A stretch of DNA of 64,000 nt from Encephalitozoon hellem ATCC 50504 (Eukaryota > Microsporidia > Unikaryonidae): NCBI RefSeq assembly GCF_000277815.2, contig NC_018480.1, forward strand, positions 124,001 to 188,000, read 5' to 3'. Position numbers and translations under genes: made by a program. Shown here piece by piece: positions 27,650 to 37,430 of this stretch (its first letter is position 1; the number at the start of each line of letters is the position of its first letter). The notes under the pieces were generated by a model. That model was not told the origin of the DNA, made no database searches, and saw only the letters and a program-made list of their open reading frames with translations.

Positions 27650-28456
27650 TCACAATAAATTGTTGTGTTCACCTTCCGAACTATCAGAGCACAAGTCTAG
27701 CCACCTGCCCTCCAGATTTCTCCCTTCCCCAGAACTTTCTTTCTCAACATACACACCATCAAATATGTAAATCTTCTCTGAGCTTGCACCTTCCCTTCCA
27801 TTGGAATCATTCAAAGACTTGCCTCCAAATGGGTTGTATCTTTTAACCTTCGGTTCCAGAGGCCTATGGCTGCAGGACTCTACATCGCTCTTCATGCAAC
27901 TTTTGCACAGGTAGCATCCATTCCCACAGAAATCATTGTTCCGCTTCAGCATCATTATTAAATAGGATCTTCTGTCTTCGTCCATGCCTTCAATGCTCGC
28001 CCTATGCACCACTAGTTCCTCGGGCCTAAACCTCATATACAGCGGAGAGCTAGCCAGAGACTTCAAGAAGCACGCCTCGTTGATATCGCACGGCTCTCCA
28101 TATGTATCACACTCTCCTCCGCAATATGTAAAGCTCTCTATGCACATAAAAAACCTCTTGCTTTCAGAACGGTATCCATAGTGGAACTTGTCAACAGTAA
28201 TGTAGCATCCTCTTATATCCTCAACCCCGCAGGCTATCTCCTTCCCAAACACATCGATAGACTCCTTCGTCAGAATGCTGTCAATGAAATGCCTAGAATC
28301 AGACACACACACTTCAAATCCCCCGTCCTTTCTTTTCTTTCCAATCTCTATCATTTGTGCATTAAAAGATGTTTGCTGTCCTCTTCTCCAATGCCAGTCG
28401 TATATCTGCTCGTAAATCGTTTTTTCAATCCAGAAATCTCGGAGAAACAAAAGCAT
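27650..28456 (-). CDS. Candidate TPP1/TPZ1 (shelterin) OB-fold protein with Cys cluster
   Basis: The 268-residue protein is not an obvious housekeeping homologue. Residues 8-110 follow the TPP1 OB-fold pattern: FWIEKTIYEQI (human PWIRDLIL), VSDSRHFIDSILTKESID at 51-68 (human VSDGTHSVRCLVTREALD), IRGCYITVDKF at 81-91 and a closing RFFMCIESFTY at 101-111. A cysteine cluster follows (C177, C181, C184, C187, C195, H197) that could bind zinc. The C-terminus is Ser-rich and acidic. TPP1 recruits telomerase and pairs with POT1 at telomeres. The call rests on alignment by eye, so confidence is moderate. An Est3-like or another OB protein is the main alternative. The gene converges with RPB9. Confidence 0.45.
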   Translation of the reverse strand: MLLFLRDFWIEKTIYEQIYDWHWRRGQQTSFNAQMIEIGKKRKDGGFEVCVSDSRHFIDSILTKESIDVFGKEIACGVEDIRGCYITVDKFHYGYRSESKRFFMCIESFTYCGGECDTYGEPCDINEACFLKSLASSPLYMRFRPEELVVHRASIEGMDEDRRSYLIMMLKRNNDFCGNGCYLCKSCMKSDVESCSHRPLEPKVKRYNPFGGKSLNDSNGREGASSEKIYIFDGVYVEKESSGEGRNLEGRWLDLCSDSSEGEHNNLL

Positions 28457-28542
28457 ACATCCCTAAGATATTCTCCAATTATCTCCAATTGGCCAAGAGT
28501 AAAATAAAAAGACATCCACAAGACAATTTATTCAAGAGGTCA

Positions 28543-31083
28543 TTACTGGGTTACACAGTATATGTAGTCAGAGATACAGATCCCTTGTGCCTCCTCAGAA
28601 GGATGGGTGCACATGACCCTGACAGGATCCTCATTCGTCTTCATCAGAAGAATCTTTGTTAATGCATGGACAAAGTTCGACTGGATGAATCGCTTGAGCA
28701 GGCGAGCTCCATAGGTCGAGGAGTGCACCTTCTCAATCACATCGTCCTTCACCCGGTTGGAAATCTCAAATGATATGTTTTTGTCCTCGAGCTTTTTCTT
28801 TAATTGCGACATCTGGTATTCAAGAATCTTGTACATGCTTTCTCTATCAAGCTTGTTGAAGTATATCACATTGTCAATGCGATTGACAAGAGGAGGGCCA
28901 AACCTGTTCAGAACCAACCTCTCAATCTCCTTCTTATCGTCTTCGCCAAGCTCAGAAGACCTTAGTATTATCTCCTGCCCAAGGTTGGACGTCATAATCA
29001 GCACGCAGTTCCTGAAATCCACGACAGTTCCCTTTCCATCAGTGACACGCCCTTCGTCCAGCAGCTGGTATAACACATTCAGGACAGTCTGGTGCGCTAG
29101 GTCCACCTCGTCTAGTAGAATCACGCTGTAGGGCTTGTTCTTAATGGGCTCGGTAAGCGCACCTCCCTCGTTATATCCTACATACCCTGCAGACGCCCCA
29201 ATCAGCTTTGTTATGCTCATCTCATTTCCATAGTCGCTCATGTCAAGAACAAGCATGTTCTTCTCGTCGTCAAACAGCTCCATGGCAACCGCCTTGGCAA
29301 GCTCCGTCTTTCCAACCCCGGTGGGCCCAAGAAGAAGAAAAGCCCCAATCGGCTTATCCTCCCTGCTCAAGCCTACTCTGGACTGTAAAATGGAGTCCAC
29401 AATCGCATCCACAGCATGGCCTTGCCCAAATATGCGCCCCTTTATCCTCGAAGACATCTCCATTAACCTCTCATTCTCCTTGATGGTTAGCCTCTTCACC
29501 GGAATCCCTGTCCATCGACTTATAACCTCTGCAACATTGACAGGAAGAATCACCTCAACACTCTCAAGCCTCTTAAGCTCACTCTCAATCACAGGAATCA
29601 CATTGGTCTTCAGATCATATGCAACATACGTGTCTCTTTCCCTCTCAGCTTGCGCAAGCCTTAGCTTGGTATCCTCCAATCTCTTCTTTAGCTTCTTCGC
29701 CTCAATTATGTGTCTTTTTTCCTTCAGATACGCCTCCTCCATGGGCTCTATGCTTCTCTTCACCTCCTCTATCTTCTCACACACACTCTCAAGCCTTTTC
29801 ATCGTTTGCTCGTCCTTCTCCCGAGCAAGGTCAATCTCCAAACTTGCCTTCTCAAGCTCAAGAGACCATGCCTTTGACCTTGCATTCAGGATCTCTTGAG
29901 GCTCGCTCTCAAGCGCTATCACCGCGCTCGCACAGGCCGTATCTATCAGATCAATTGCCACATCAGGAAGCCTTCTGTTCGAAATGTATTTCTTTGATGA
30001 GTTTGCAGCATACACAAGAGCACTGTCAGCTATCTTGACCCCATGGTACGCCTCAAGCCTTTCCTTAAGCCCTCTGAGCATCGTGATCGAGTCTTCAATA
30101 GACGGTTCGTTCACAACAACCTGGACAAACCTCCTTTCAAATGCGGGATCCTTCTCAACATACTTCCTATACTCATCATGCGTTGTTGCCCCAATGCACT
30201 TGATAGTCCCGGCAGCAAGTCCAGGCTTCAGCATATTTGCCGCATCCATCGCCCCATCGGTCTTTCCAGCACCAAGAACAATGTGGATCTCATCGATAAA
30301 CAAAATAACCCCAGGAGTCGTTTCAGCCTCCTTGACTAGGCTCTTCAGCCTTTCTTCAAAGTCTCCTCTGTGGGCCGTCCCTGCAACCATAGATCCAACA
30401 TCCACATTGTATATCTTTGCATTTCGAAGCGTAGGAACCTCTCCATTTGCTACCAGCTGTGCAATCCCATTCACTATCGCCGTCTTCCCAACACCCGGCT
30501 TTCCAACCAATATTGCATTACTCTTTGTCTTCTTAGACAGTATCTCAATCACCTGCCGTATCTCCTCGTCTCTCCCAATAACAGGGTCAAAGACATTCCG
30601 CCTTGCCTGCTCAACCATGTCAACAGCAAATCTCGACATCACATCCGTTGCATCGTCGGAGTTTCGGGAGTCAAACTTCTTGTTCCTCGACTGCTCCTCA
30701 ACCCTTTTCTTTATGTCTTCAGAATTCGATATCAGCTCCTTGATGCTCTGAACAGTAAGAAGTTGCAGCACCAATGCATTCACAGAGACATAGCTGTCTC
30801 TCCCACTCTCAGCACTCATTATAACCCTTGCAAGCGCCTCTCCGATCCGCGGCTCCGTGCAGTTGTACTGCTTTGCAAACCCCCCTATCCTTCTTATGAG
30901 CTTGTTCTTGATATCCTCCCTCTCATCCAAGCTTAGCACAGAGTACAACACCGATGTTTGGTCATTCAAGATAACCTTCAAGAGATGCTCCGGCTCGACA
31001 ACATTGTTGCTGTTTGCAATGGCCTCGTTCAGGCATGCCTTCAAAGCACTTTGTGCTCTTTCCGTGTATTTCTTCGTAGACAT
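28543..31083 (-). CDS. HSP104: HSP104/ClpB protein disaggregase
   Basis: The 846-residue AAA+ chaperone has an N-terminal Clp repeat domain (residues 1-140). The first ATPase has GKPGVGKTAIV near residue 195 and VILFIDEIH. A middle coiled-coil domain of about 110 residues follows (EIDLAREKDEQTMKRLE and onward). The second ATPase has LLGPTGVGKTELAKAVAMEL and VILLDEVD. Together with Hsp70 it pulls proteins out of aggregates. No presequence is present, so it is probably cytosolic. The acidic C-terminal tail of yeast Hsp104 is missing. The ATG is used rather than a GTG two codons upstream. A possible heat-shock element lies about 70 bases upstream. Confidence 0.96.
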   Translation of the reverse strand: MSTKKYTERAQSALKACLNEAIANSNNVVEPEHLLKVILNDQTSVLYSVLSLDEREDIKNKLIRRIGGFAKQYNCTEPRIGEALARVIMSAESGRDSYVSVNALVLQLLTVQSIKELISNSEDIKKRVEEQSRNKKFDSRNSDDATDVMSRFAVDMVEQARRNVFDPVIGRDEEIRQVIEILSKKTKSNAILVGKPGVGKTAIVNGIAQLVANGEVPTLRNAKIYNVDVGSMVAGTAHRGDFEERLKSLVKEAETTPGVILFIDEIHIVLGAGKTDGAMDAANMLKPGLAAGTIKCIGATTHDEYRKYVEKDPAFERRFVQVVVNEPSIEDSITMLRGLKERLEAYHGVKIADSALVYAANSSKKYISNRRLPDVAIDLIDTACASAVIALESEPQEILNARSKAWSLELEKASLEIDLAREKDEQTMKRLESVCEKIEEVKRSIEPMEEAYLKEKRHIIEAKKLKKRLEDTKLRLAQAERERDTYVAYDLKTNVIPVIESELKRLESVEVILPVNVAEVISRWTGIPVKRLTIKENERLMEMSSRIKGRIFGQGHAVDAIVDSILQSRVGLSREDKPIGAFLLLGPTGVGKTELAKAVAMELFDDEKNMLVLDMSDYGNEMSITKLIGASAGYVGYNEGGALTEPIKNKPYSVILLDEVDLAHQTVLNVLYQLLDEGRVTDGKGTVVDFRNCVLIMTSNLGQEIILRSSELGEDDKKEIERLVLNRFGPPLVNRIDNVIYFNKLDRESMYKILEYQMSQLKKKLEDKNISFEISNRVKDDVIEKVHSSTYGARLLKRFIQSNFVHALTKILLMKTNEDPVRVMCTHPSEEAQGICISDYIYCVTQ

Positions 31084-31149
31084 GACCACAAACTTAACGG
31101 CATTTAAATACTTTTTCCCATCCAGAGTCTTGAGGTTTTTCTCTCACTT

Positions 31150-31183
31150 TTCTGGAAAAATCCAGGAGACAGGCATTGCCTGT
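31150..31183. promoter_or_regulatory. Possible heat-shock element and palindrome upstream of HSP104
   Basis: TTCTGGAA at 31150-31157 is an inverted nTTCnnGAAn pair, the core of a heat-shock element. At 31169-31183 ACAGGCA-T-TGCCTGT is an inverted repeat with a one-base centre. Both lie 65-100 bases upstream of the HSP104 ATG. Only one TTC/GAA pair is perfect, so activity is uncertain. Confidence 0.3.
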
Positions 31184-31231
31184 TCCACAAGAAAACAGAT
31201 CACATACATCAACCTAACTTTATTCTTCTGG

Positions 31232-31480
31232 TCACTTTTTCAAATAAGCCGGTACCATTAGGCCCAGCATACATCCTATCACAAGAAGCACAGCGCGGCC
31301 CTGGGCTGGGGATCTAATGGCTACAGCCATGAACATCGGAATAAAGCTGTATATGAACAGCGATGGCATCGAAAAGACAGAAATGATGGTCATAATAAGC
31401 GTCATGGATGTGTATGCCAAGAACGGTGTTTCGTCCACATACCTCCCGTAGTCATCTCTTTGGATTTTGTAGCAAGCCAT
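31232..31480 (-). CDS. Small membrane protein, probably Asterix/PAT10 (WDR83OS family)
   Basis: The 82-residue protein has a short polar N-terminus and two to three hydrophobic segments (about residues 20-37, 41-54 and 62-80). The middle stretch SFIPMFMAVAIRSPAQGRA resembles the Asterix phrase YCSFISFANSRSSED, and the final VIGCMLGLMVPAYLK resembles its end SISAVVMSYLQNP. Asterix forms the PAT complex with CCDC47, which shields polar membrane segments during insertion at the ER. The match is by eye. The ATG is good and the gene is divergent to DPH5 with 36 bases between starts. It could also be an unrelated small membrane protein. Confidence 0.55.
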   Translation of the reverse strand: MACYKIQRDDYGRYVDETPFLAYTSMTLIMTIISVFSMPSLFIYSFIPMFMAVAIRSPAQGRAVLLVIGCMLGLMVPAYLKK

Positions 31481-31516
31481 TCTATGGGTGACAAAACTCT
31501 TACCCCGAAATCTTGC

Positions 31517-32272
31517 ATGCTTTACCTAGTTGGATTTGGACTGCATTCGTACAAGGACATAACTCTCAGGGGACTGGAGGCTGTCAAAAGCAGTACCAAG
31601 GTGTATCTCGAAAGCTACACATCGATCCATGGAGAGCCGCTTGATGAGTTTGAGGAACTTATAGGAAGAAAGGTGTGCCTTGCAGACAGAGAGATGATGG
31701 AGCAGACGGATAGGATAGTTGATGAATCGTCTCGAGAGGATGTTTCCCTGCTTGTTGTTGGAACGCCACTATTTGCAACAACTCACTCAGACATAATAAT
31801 AAGGGCAAAGGAGAAGGGGGTGAATGTAGAAGTGATCCACAACGCCTCGATCATAAATGTCTTGGGATGCTGTGGACTCTACTCATACTCTTTTGGAAGA
31901 GTGGTGTCCATCCCATATTTCGTGGGTAGGTGGAGGCCAACAAGCTTCTATGAAAACATAGTAAGGAACTATCAGAACGGGCTCCATACCCTGTGCCTGC
32001 TAGATATAAAGACCGATGAAAATAGGTTTATGAGTGTCAACGAGGCCATTGACCAGATTCTTGAATCTGCCAGGACTCTCGGCTCTGATCTCATCAACGA
32101 AGATACAAGGGTCTTTGCAATCTGTAGGTTTGGATCACCCAAGGAAGAAACGGCGTACGGAAGAATTGGGGACATGAAAGAAAGAACATTTGGAGAGCCT
32201 CTCCATTCGTTAATAATACCTGCAAGGCTAGATAGGGTTGAGGAAGAGCTTGTCGGGTCCCTGCTCAAATAA
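31517..32272 (+). CDS. DPH5: Diphthine synthase DPH5
   Basis: Starting at MLYLVGFGLHSYKDIT, where the family normally begins MLYLIGLGL, gives 251 residues, and CCCC lies about 10 bases upstream. An ATG at 31484 would add 11 residues. SAM-dependent methyltransferase motifs are LLVVGTPLFATTHSD, VIHNASIINVLGCCGLYSYSFG and FGRVVSIPYF. The enzyme methylates the diphthamide precursor on EF-2, and EF-2 is encoded at 37.4 kb with the target histidine present. This pair is good evidence that the diphthamide pathway is kept. The length is somewhat below yeast Dph5 (300). Confidence 0.95.
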   Translation: MLYLVGFGLHSYKDITLRGLEAVKSSTKVYLESYTSIHGEPLDEFEELIGRKVCLADREMMEQTDRIVDESSREDVSLLVVGTPLFATTHSDIIIRAKEKGVNVEVIHNASIINVLGCCGLYSYSFGRVVSIPYFVGRWRPTSFYENIVRNYQNGLHTLCLLDIKTDENRFMSVNEAIDQILESARTLGSDLINEDTRVFAICRFGSPKEETAYGRIGDMKERTFGEPLHSLIIPARLDRVEEELVGSLLK

Positions 32273-32341
32273 ACTACAGGCATAAAAACAAAAGGTACAA
32301 CGATTTATTAGAAAAATCATTATTATTACTTTGTCTTAACT

Positions 32342-35300
32342 TTAACGAGACACCTTTCCTACGAACCCTGCTGCTGGCTGGGCAGTCCCAATTCCTGATG
32401 CGTTTTTATTGCCAGGGAATGAATGAGAGAATCCTCTCATTGTATGGTCTGGCTGTCCAGGCGAAAGTCTCACGGGTGTGCTGCTGGCGGACGATGGTGC
32501 CTTAACCCCAGGCTTTAGTGGATTCTGCTGACTGCTTGGAACTGCAGGCCCTGGCGTTGCGCTAGCCGATGCTCCTGCTCCTGCTTGACCTGGCCGGTTT
32601 GAAGATCCACCTTGTCCTGTCTGGTTGGGGGATCTTTGGCCTGCCTGATTCGGGGCTCCCTGCCTTGGCTGGTTCGAGGTTCCTGCCTTACCAGAAGCTG
32701 GCCTTCCACTAGATGTCGTTGGTGTTGGATTCCCCTTAAACTTCACCTCTCCAAGAACCTGTGTCTTGTTAGGATCGTTCGGTACGGATACAGAGACTTG
32801 TGTTGTTCCTGTAGGCGTGTTCTTGGTTTCAACCTGCTCAATAGCCTTCAGGTTTGGAACCGTCATTTGCTCTAGTACCTCTCCACCAACTGTGTTGGGT
32901 TGATGAGTCACCGTTGATATGTTGTTGAATATCATCTCTGTCATGGTCCCCATGTCAATCTTGCTGTCAGGTAAGATCCCTGCTATCTGATTATAGAACT
33001 GTGTTGCAGAAATGTCCTTACGAGCACTAGGAGGCGCTTGGTTGTAACTTATCATCTCCTTGATTGCCGACTCCGGGAGCTGCGAAACCATGTTGAGGAA
33101 TGTTTCTGTGGAAATATTCATACTCCTGGCATAGCTTGCAGCCTTACTTATCATGTTGTTTTTAACCTGAGACTCAACGGTGTTGGATGGGGACATGTAC
33201 TCGTTGATCAACTCCTTGTTGTACTCATCAACTATCTCTGCCTTTTCCCCATCAACCTTTCCATTGAATGCATTCTTCTTGGCCACTGCCTTCCCATTCC
33301 CTTCCTCTCGGACCTTCGAAAGAACATTACTTATGAAGCTTTCCTCAGAACCCTTCATAGAGTCTGTTCCAGCCATGTCCAATGGAACTTCCGGTGTCTT
33401 CTTCTTAACTTCTTCACTAACTGCACCAACACTAGAAGGCCCAACATTGTTGAGACTTTCAACCGCCTCATCCATTGTCATAATCTCAGGAACCCCGTAT
33501 GGTGAGGAAACCTCAACAAATTTACTCCCATCAGGATTTGTATAGACCTCTGTGGTGATTCCTTCCAGGTTCCTTGCCTTCTTCTCGTCATCAACCCTGG
33601 ACTTCATCTCAGAGGCTGCTGCCACCTCACTTTCATGGGCTAGCCTTCCATTTATCGAAGGCCTCATGTCCTTCACAAACTCATTCCATGGCGTCTGCAC
33701 AAGCTCCCCATCTTCAATCTCCAACTCAGATGCCTGCCCAATGTTCAGGCTTTTTTCACCGTTGGTCATCGTAGACGTTGGAACAGGATCCAGAGGGGAG
33801 GGAAGAGGTAAGGTAAACCCACTAGCATCGGCCTCATAATATCCGACACCCTTGTCAAGGCCAGGCCTCTCTCCAGTATTGTACTTGTGCTCAAGCAGTG
33901 AGGTGTCGAGCTTCTGCTTGTCCATCAGCCCTTTTGCACTTTCGGGATAGAAGACCTTTCCTTTGTTGATCTTCAACGACTTTGCCGCCTCGGAAATATG
34001 AACAAATCCATTTTCCATTTCAATGACATTCAGCCCACTTTCGACATTCGTCCCAATTACCTTATTCCTCACCTGGTTTCTTCTGTTCTTTTGTCTACTC
34101 TGAACAATAACCTCCTCCTCAGACTTGGGCTCCTCATTGCTGAACCCTTTCAAAGGAAGCTTCATCTTCCCTTCGGTGATCCCAATTCTACTGGCTGTAG
34201 GTGGAATAACCTCCTTGACATCGAGATTAGACGTGGCCGTCTCCTTTAGCAGTGCCTCGATGTTTGACTGGTGTGCCATCTCCTCCTCATACTTCTTATT
34301 TAGCTCCTCAAGGTCAGATCCTACAACATTAAGCCCTGCATGTGCAGTCGCCATGTGGTCAACCGCCTCCTTGATCGAGTCATTCATCCCCATAGGCCCA
34401 AGTATCTTCATCACCTCGGCTTTCCTCGCCTCTCTCTGTTGGTTCAATGCCTCTGCTGCAGCACTTTCAGCCTCCTCCCGTGCCTTTCCTGCCTGTAGTA
34501 CATCTCCTGTGTTCTCAAGAACCCTTGTAAACGCATTCTTTCCTTCGTTCTTAATAATCCGCTGCTCTGCCGCCTTTGCAAGATGCTCCTCAGCTGTCTT
34601 CACCGCATTGCTCTCGTTGGCTTCTTTTTGGGCTTGTATAGCCTTATTCTGCATCTCCTCGTTCTTACGGTTCATGTCCTCAATGGCTTTCTCCGTCGAA
34701 ACCTTCGAAAGGAAGTTAAGAGCATTTGTCTTACGTCCACTAGGCCTGAGCTGTGCCTTGGAATTCTCTAGGTTCTGCTTGGCCTTTGCAAGGTCCTCTG
34801 CACTGGAGGCCGCAACATCCGTTAGAATCCTCTCTTGGACAACAGGGTTACCCAGTCCTTCCATGCTTGCCAAGTCTTTCAACGTTTCTGCCTGGTTGAG
34901 CTTCTGAAGCGCTCGCATTATAGGCTCGGTTATATGCTTCTGGGTTAGATATTTGCTCAAGTCCTGGGCTCTATCAAGTCTCTTCTCATTAATCTCCTCC
35001 TGCTTCTTCTCCAAAACCTTAGGCCTAAGCCCAGAAGGCGTTTGAGCCATCTCCCTCGCACTCGCCTCCTCAATCATGGTTCTGTCTGCTGCATTTTGTG
35101 CTGCAACATGCCCTCCACCAGCAATTGCTGCAGATCTAGTTGCATGCTGATAATTGAGATCAGTCAAGCTCACTGCCCTTCCGTATGCAGCCTCGGGCGA
35201 CAATCCCTTCGATAGACCCTCATTGTACTTGTCAATCATGAATCCAGCTTGATATGCCTCAAACTCCGCCCTTTCCACAGGAGAACCTTTTTCAACATAC

Positions 35301-36196
35301 TCATCATACACCTTCTTTTGAAGCATGGCCTTGTCAGCATCAGAAACAACATCCTTGGCATTCGTTGCCTTTGCTAGATTAACCTGAGGAATGTACCCAG
35401 GATTCAGAGGCGGCTGAGACATATCGCTGGCCCTCTTCATTCTTAGTGCTTTCTCAGCATTGGCATCTCTAACCTCGTCAGCAACTCCCTTGGCTACAGG
35501 AATCGAATGTCCTGCCGAAATCAGTGAAGAATATGCAGCCTCTGGCGTTAAATCATCTATCGGAGTTTCGTTCTGGGTCAACGCATCAATCTCGGCTTGC
35601 TCCTTGTTGGTTCTTCCAGTAGCGACTCCTCCAGAAACATATGGTTCTTCTGGGCTTGAGTAATCCGGCGGTGCTGTCACATCAAGAGGTACTTCAGAAG
35701 CAAGATCTAGGGACGATGGCATAGCAACAGGCTGGCTTGTAACGGCCGGCGTAGAATTAGAGAGAATGGAGTTTCCTACATCCTCGGCAACATCCGGGGT
35801 TATCGATCCATCATTATACAGCATATCGAGAGCATCAAGATTCCCGTGTGCTGCCATGTTTGCTAAATCCTTTTCGTCGTGCGTCAGGTTTTCGGGACTG
35901 TTCGCATGAGTGCTAATCATATTCCGAAGTATCCTTGCATGGTTCTCGTTATGGGGCCTTATGCTTCCTCCATATCCCCTACGAGCTTTTCGATGCCCAT
36001 GGTGACTGCTGCTACTATGACTGTCGTCATGGTGGTTATGAAGCTTCACCTTAACACGGGCATTCCGCGTAGATCTATTTCCATAGTCCATCCCTTTTTT
36101 CGTGCTTCCCTCCTTACTGTGATGGACATCATGGGAGCTTAGTCTTGCCTCTCCTCGTACCATCACGTTATAGAGACAAAGTAGAAACAATAGCAT
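32342..36196 (-). CDS. PTP3: Polar tube protein 3 (PTP3)
   Basis: The 1284-residue secreted protein begins with a signal peptide ([17 protein letters not shown]). After it there is no cysteine, which fits PTP3 and its dependence on detergent alone for solubility. A basic His-rich stretch follows (residues about 45-75), then a long acidic, Ala/Glu/Lys-rich helical core, and a C-terminal 140 residues rich in Gly, Gln, Asn, Pro and Ser with degenerate xxGQ repeats. PTP3 is a structural or scaffold component of the polar tube, through which sporoplasm enters host cells, and is made during sporogony. E. cuniculi PTP3 is slightly shorter (about 1256). No ATG in frame lies upstream. Confidence 0.96.
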   Translation of the reverse strand: MLLFLLCLYNVMVRGEARLSSHDVHHSKEGSTKKGMDYGNRSTRNARVKVKLHNHHDDSHSSSSHHGHRKARRGYGGSIRPHNENHARILRNMISTHANSPENLTHDEKDLANMAAHGNLDALDMLYNDGSITPDVAEDVGNSILSNSTPAVTSQPVAMPSSLDLASEVPLDVTAPPDYSSPEEPYVSGGVATGRTNKEQAEIDALTQNETPIDDLTPEAAYSSLISAGHSIPVAKGVADEVRDANAEKALRMKRASDMSQPPLNPGYIPQVNLAKATNAKDVVSDADKAMLQKKVYDEYVEKGSPVERAEFEAYQAGFMIDKYNEGLSKGLSPEAAYGRAVSLTDLNYQHATRSAAIAGGGHVAAQNAADRTMIEEASAREMAQTPSGLRPKVLEKKQEEINEKRLDRAQDLSKYLTQKHITEPIMRALQKLNQAETLKDLASMEGLGNPVVQERILTDVAASSAEDLAKAKQNLENSKAQLRPSGRKTNALNFLSKVSTEKAIEDMNRKNEEMQNKAIQAQKEANESNAVKTAEEHLAKAAEQRIIKNEGKNAFTRVLENTGDVLQAGKAREEAESAAAEALNQQREARKAEVMKILGPMGMNDSIKEAVDHMATAHAGLNVVGSDLEELNKKYEEEMAHQSNIEALLKETATSNLDVKEVIPPTASRIGITEGKMKLPLKGFSNEEPKSEEEVIVQSRQKNRRNQVRNKVIGTNVESGLNVIEMENGFVHISEAAKSLKINKGKVFYPESAKGLMDKQKLDTSLLEHKYNTGERPGLDKGVGYYEADASGFTLPLPSPLDPVPTSTMTNGEKSLNIGQASELEIEDGELVQTPWNEFVKDMRPSINGRLAHESEVAAASEMKSRVDDEKKARNLEGITTEVYTNPDGSKFVEVSSPYGVPEIMTMDEAVESLNNVGPSSVGAVSEEVKKKTPEVPLDMAGTDSMKGSEESFISNVLSKVREEGNGKAVAKKNAFNGKVDGEKAEIVDEYNKELINEYMSPSNTVESQVKNNMISKAASYARSMNISTETFLNMVSQLPESAIKEMISYNQAPPSARKDISATQFYNQIAGILPDSKIDMGTMTEMIFNNISTVTHQPNTVGGEVLEQMTVPNLKAIEQVETKNTPTGTTQVSVSVPNDPNKTQVLGEVKFKGNPTPTTSSGRPASGKAGTSNQPRQGAPNQAGQRSPNQTGQGGSSNRPGQAGAGASASATPGPAVPSSQQNPLKPGVKAPSSASSTPVRLSPGQPDHTMRGFSHSFPGNKNASGIGTAQPAAGFVGKVSR

Positions 36197-36270
36197 ATGT
36201 TTGTGCCATCTTCCTACTAGGTATTTAAATATTTTTCCTAAAACGCTTTCACGACAATGTTTCGAAAAGT

Positions 36271-36370
36271 AGAGGCCATGTCCAATCGTCTAGGAAAGGT
36301 TTACCTTTCCGCTTGATAGCTTTTCCTTATTGGACATGGATGAAACCTTGTCTAGATAGCCTCTTATCTA
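36271..36370. repeat. Cluster of nested inverted repeats between PTP3 and SEC13
   Basis: CCATGTCCAAT (36276-36286) is exactly inverted as ATTGGACATGG (36329-36339). Inside, GGAAAGGT-TT-ACCTTTCC (36293-36310) is an 8-bp hairpin with a two-base loop. Outside, AGAGGC (36271-36276) pairs with GCCTCT (36359-36364). TAGATA and TATCTA (36353-36358, 36365-36370) form another stem. It lies 75-175 bases upstream of PTP3 and beyond the SEC13 stop. It may be a noncoding RNA, a cruciform regulatory site or an element remnant. Confidence 0.6.
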
Positions 36371-36421
36371 AGGAGGAAATTGCATCAAGTGTAAATATCC
36401 TGACAAACAAATTAAATTTAT

Positions 36422-37240
36422 TCAGCCCTCAACACTTCTAAGTCCAACTTCTTTGAATTCTCCATCGCAGTCAGGAACAAAACACTTGAACTTAGAGCTT
36501 CCATACCCAACGCTAAGGCTGAATCCAGAAAAGCTCCAGGAAAGGCTATAGCACGGCTCCTCCAGGACAATCCTCTGCGACTTGTACTCTTCTCCTTTCT
36601 TGGTGTAAATGATCACGCTTCCGTCTTCGGAGCATGTGGCTATACAGAGCAGTTTGAAGGGGTTTGTGGGGCAAACAGCAACATCCCTCACAAACCCTTT
36701 GTGATCCCTGAACCTTGCAACCTCCTCGTTGCCTTCCCACACAGCAACAGAGTAGTCCATTCCACCGCTCACGAATCCACTTTCCATTGCACTGACAGAT
36801 AAAACCCCAAACCGGTGGCAGAAGACTTCTGATTCTGTCACAGCAAAGGAAGAGTCTACGGTTATGATCCTGACGTTTCCGTCAGAGCACCCACAGAATA
36901 AAGTAAACGAATTCCCATCCCATCTTCCAGAAATGTCATTTACAGATCCATTGAGAAGCTGCTTCTCATACTTCTTATTGAAATTTCCACCCTCATACTT
37001 CCAGACAATGACCTTGCCACTGAAGTATGAAGATGCAATGAATTCGCCCTGGTTAAGGAAAATAGCCTTTGTTGCAGGCCCGGAGTTTCCGTTTAGCTCC
37101 AACTCCAAGACCAGCTCGTGGGAAGACTCGGCAGTGCCCTTTGAAAAGACACGAACCATTCCATCAGAACAGGATGTAAGTATCTTTTTTTGGCTGAAAT
37201 CTGTTTCGATGCTATGGATGGCTTCTTTATGGACGTCCAT
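36422..37240 (-). CDS. SEC13: SEC13 (COPII coat and nuclear pore WD40 protein)
   Basis: The 272-residue protein is a six-blade WD40 propeller that starts like Sec13: MDVHKEAIHSIETDFSQKKI then TSCSDGMVRVF, followed by GPATKAIFL, IASSYFSGKVIVWKYEGG and GCSDGNVRIITV. It lacks extensions, as Sec13 does, because Sec31 or Nup145 gives the seventh blade. It shapes COPII vesicles at the ER and the Nup84 complex at pores. The ATG follows CCCC at two bases. An upstream GTG frame extension of 18 codons was not used. It is divergent to EF-2 with about 190 bases between. Confidence 0.85.
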   Translation of the reverse strand: MDVHKEAIHSIETDFSQKKILTSCSDGMVRVFSKGTAESSHELVLELELNGNSGPATKAIFLNQGEFIASSYFSGKVIVWKYEGGNFNKKYEKQLLNGSVNDISGRWDGNSFTLFCGCSDGNVRIITVDSSFAVTESEVFCHRFGVLSVSAMESGFVSGGMDYSVAVWEGNEEVARFRDHKGFVRDVAVCPTNPFKLLCIATCSEDGSVIIYTKKGEEYKSQRIVLEEPCYSLSWSFSGFSLSVGYGSSKFKCFVPDCDGEFKEVGLRSVEG

Positions 37241-37411
37241 TGGGGTTTCTGTATTTCCGAAAACAAATAGAAGATATTTAGCGACGTGAAACACAAATCA
37301 GGTGAGGCAAAGCAATCATACGAACAGGTGCAGGTATGATTCAGGGCAGGGCTGCGGTCTGGATGCAATATCATAAACTATGGAAATGTGCCTGTGACTT
37401 TAAAAGAGAAG

Positions 37412-37425
37412 AAAAATTTTCACCC
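37412..37425 (+). promoter_or_regulatory. AAATTTT plus CCC start signal of EF-2
   Basis: AAAAATTTT is followed by CA, CCC, five bases and the EF-2 ATG at 37431. It matches the boxes before eL15, eS19 and BFR1 in both order and spacing. Confidence 0.7.
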
Positions 37426-37430
37426 TACGA

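Noticed and set aside
29240..30751. Long plus-strand frames opposite HSP104 (up to 255 codons)
   Set aside because: They mirror the HSP104 codon pattern on the other strand, show no domain, and HSP104 is unmistakable.
34125..34907. 260-codon plus-strand frame opposite PTP3
   Set aside because: Antisense of the Ala/Glu-rich PTP3 core, with no independent support.
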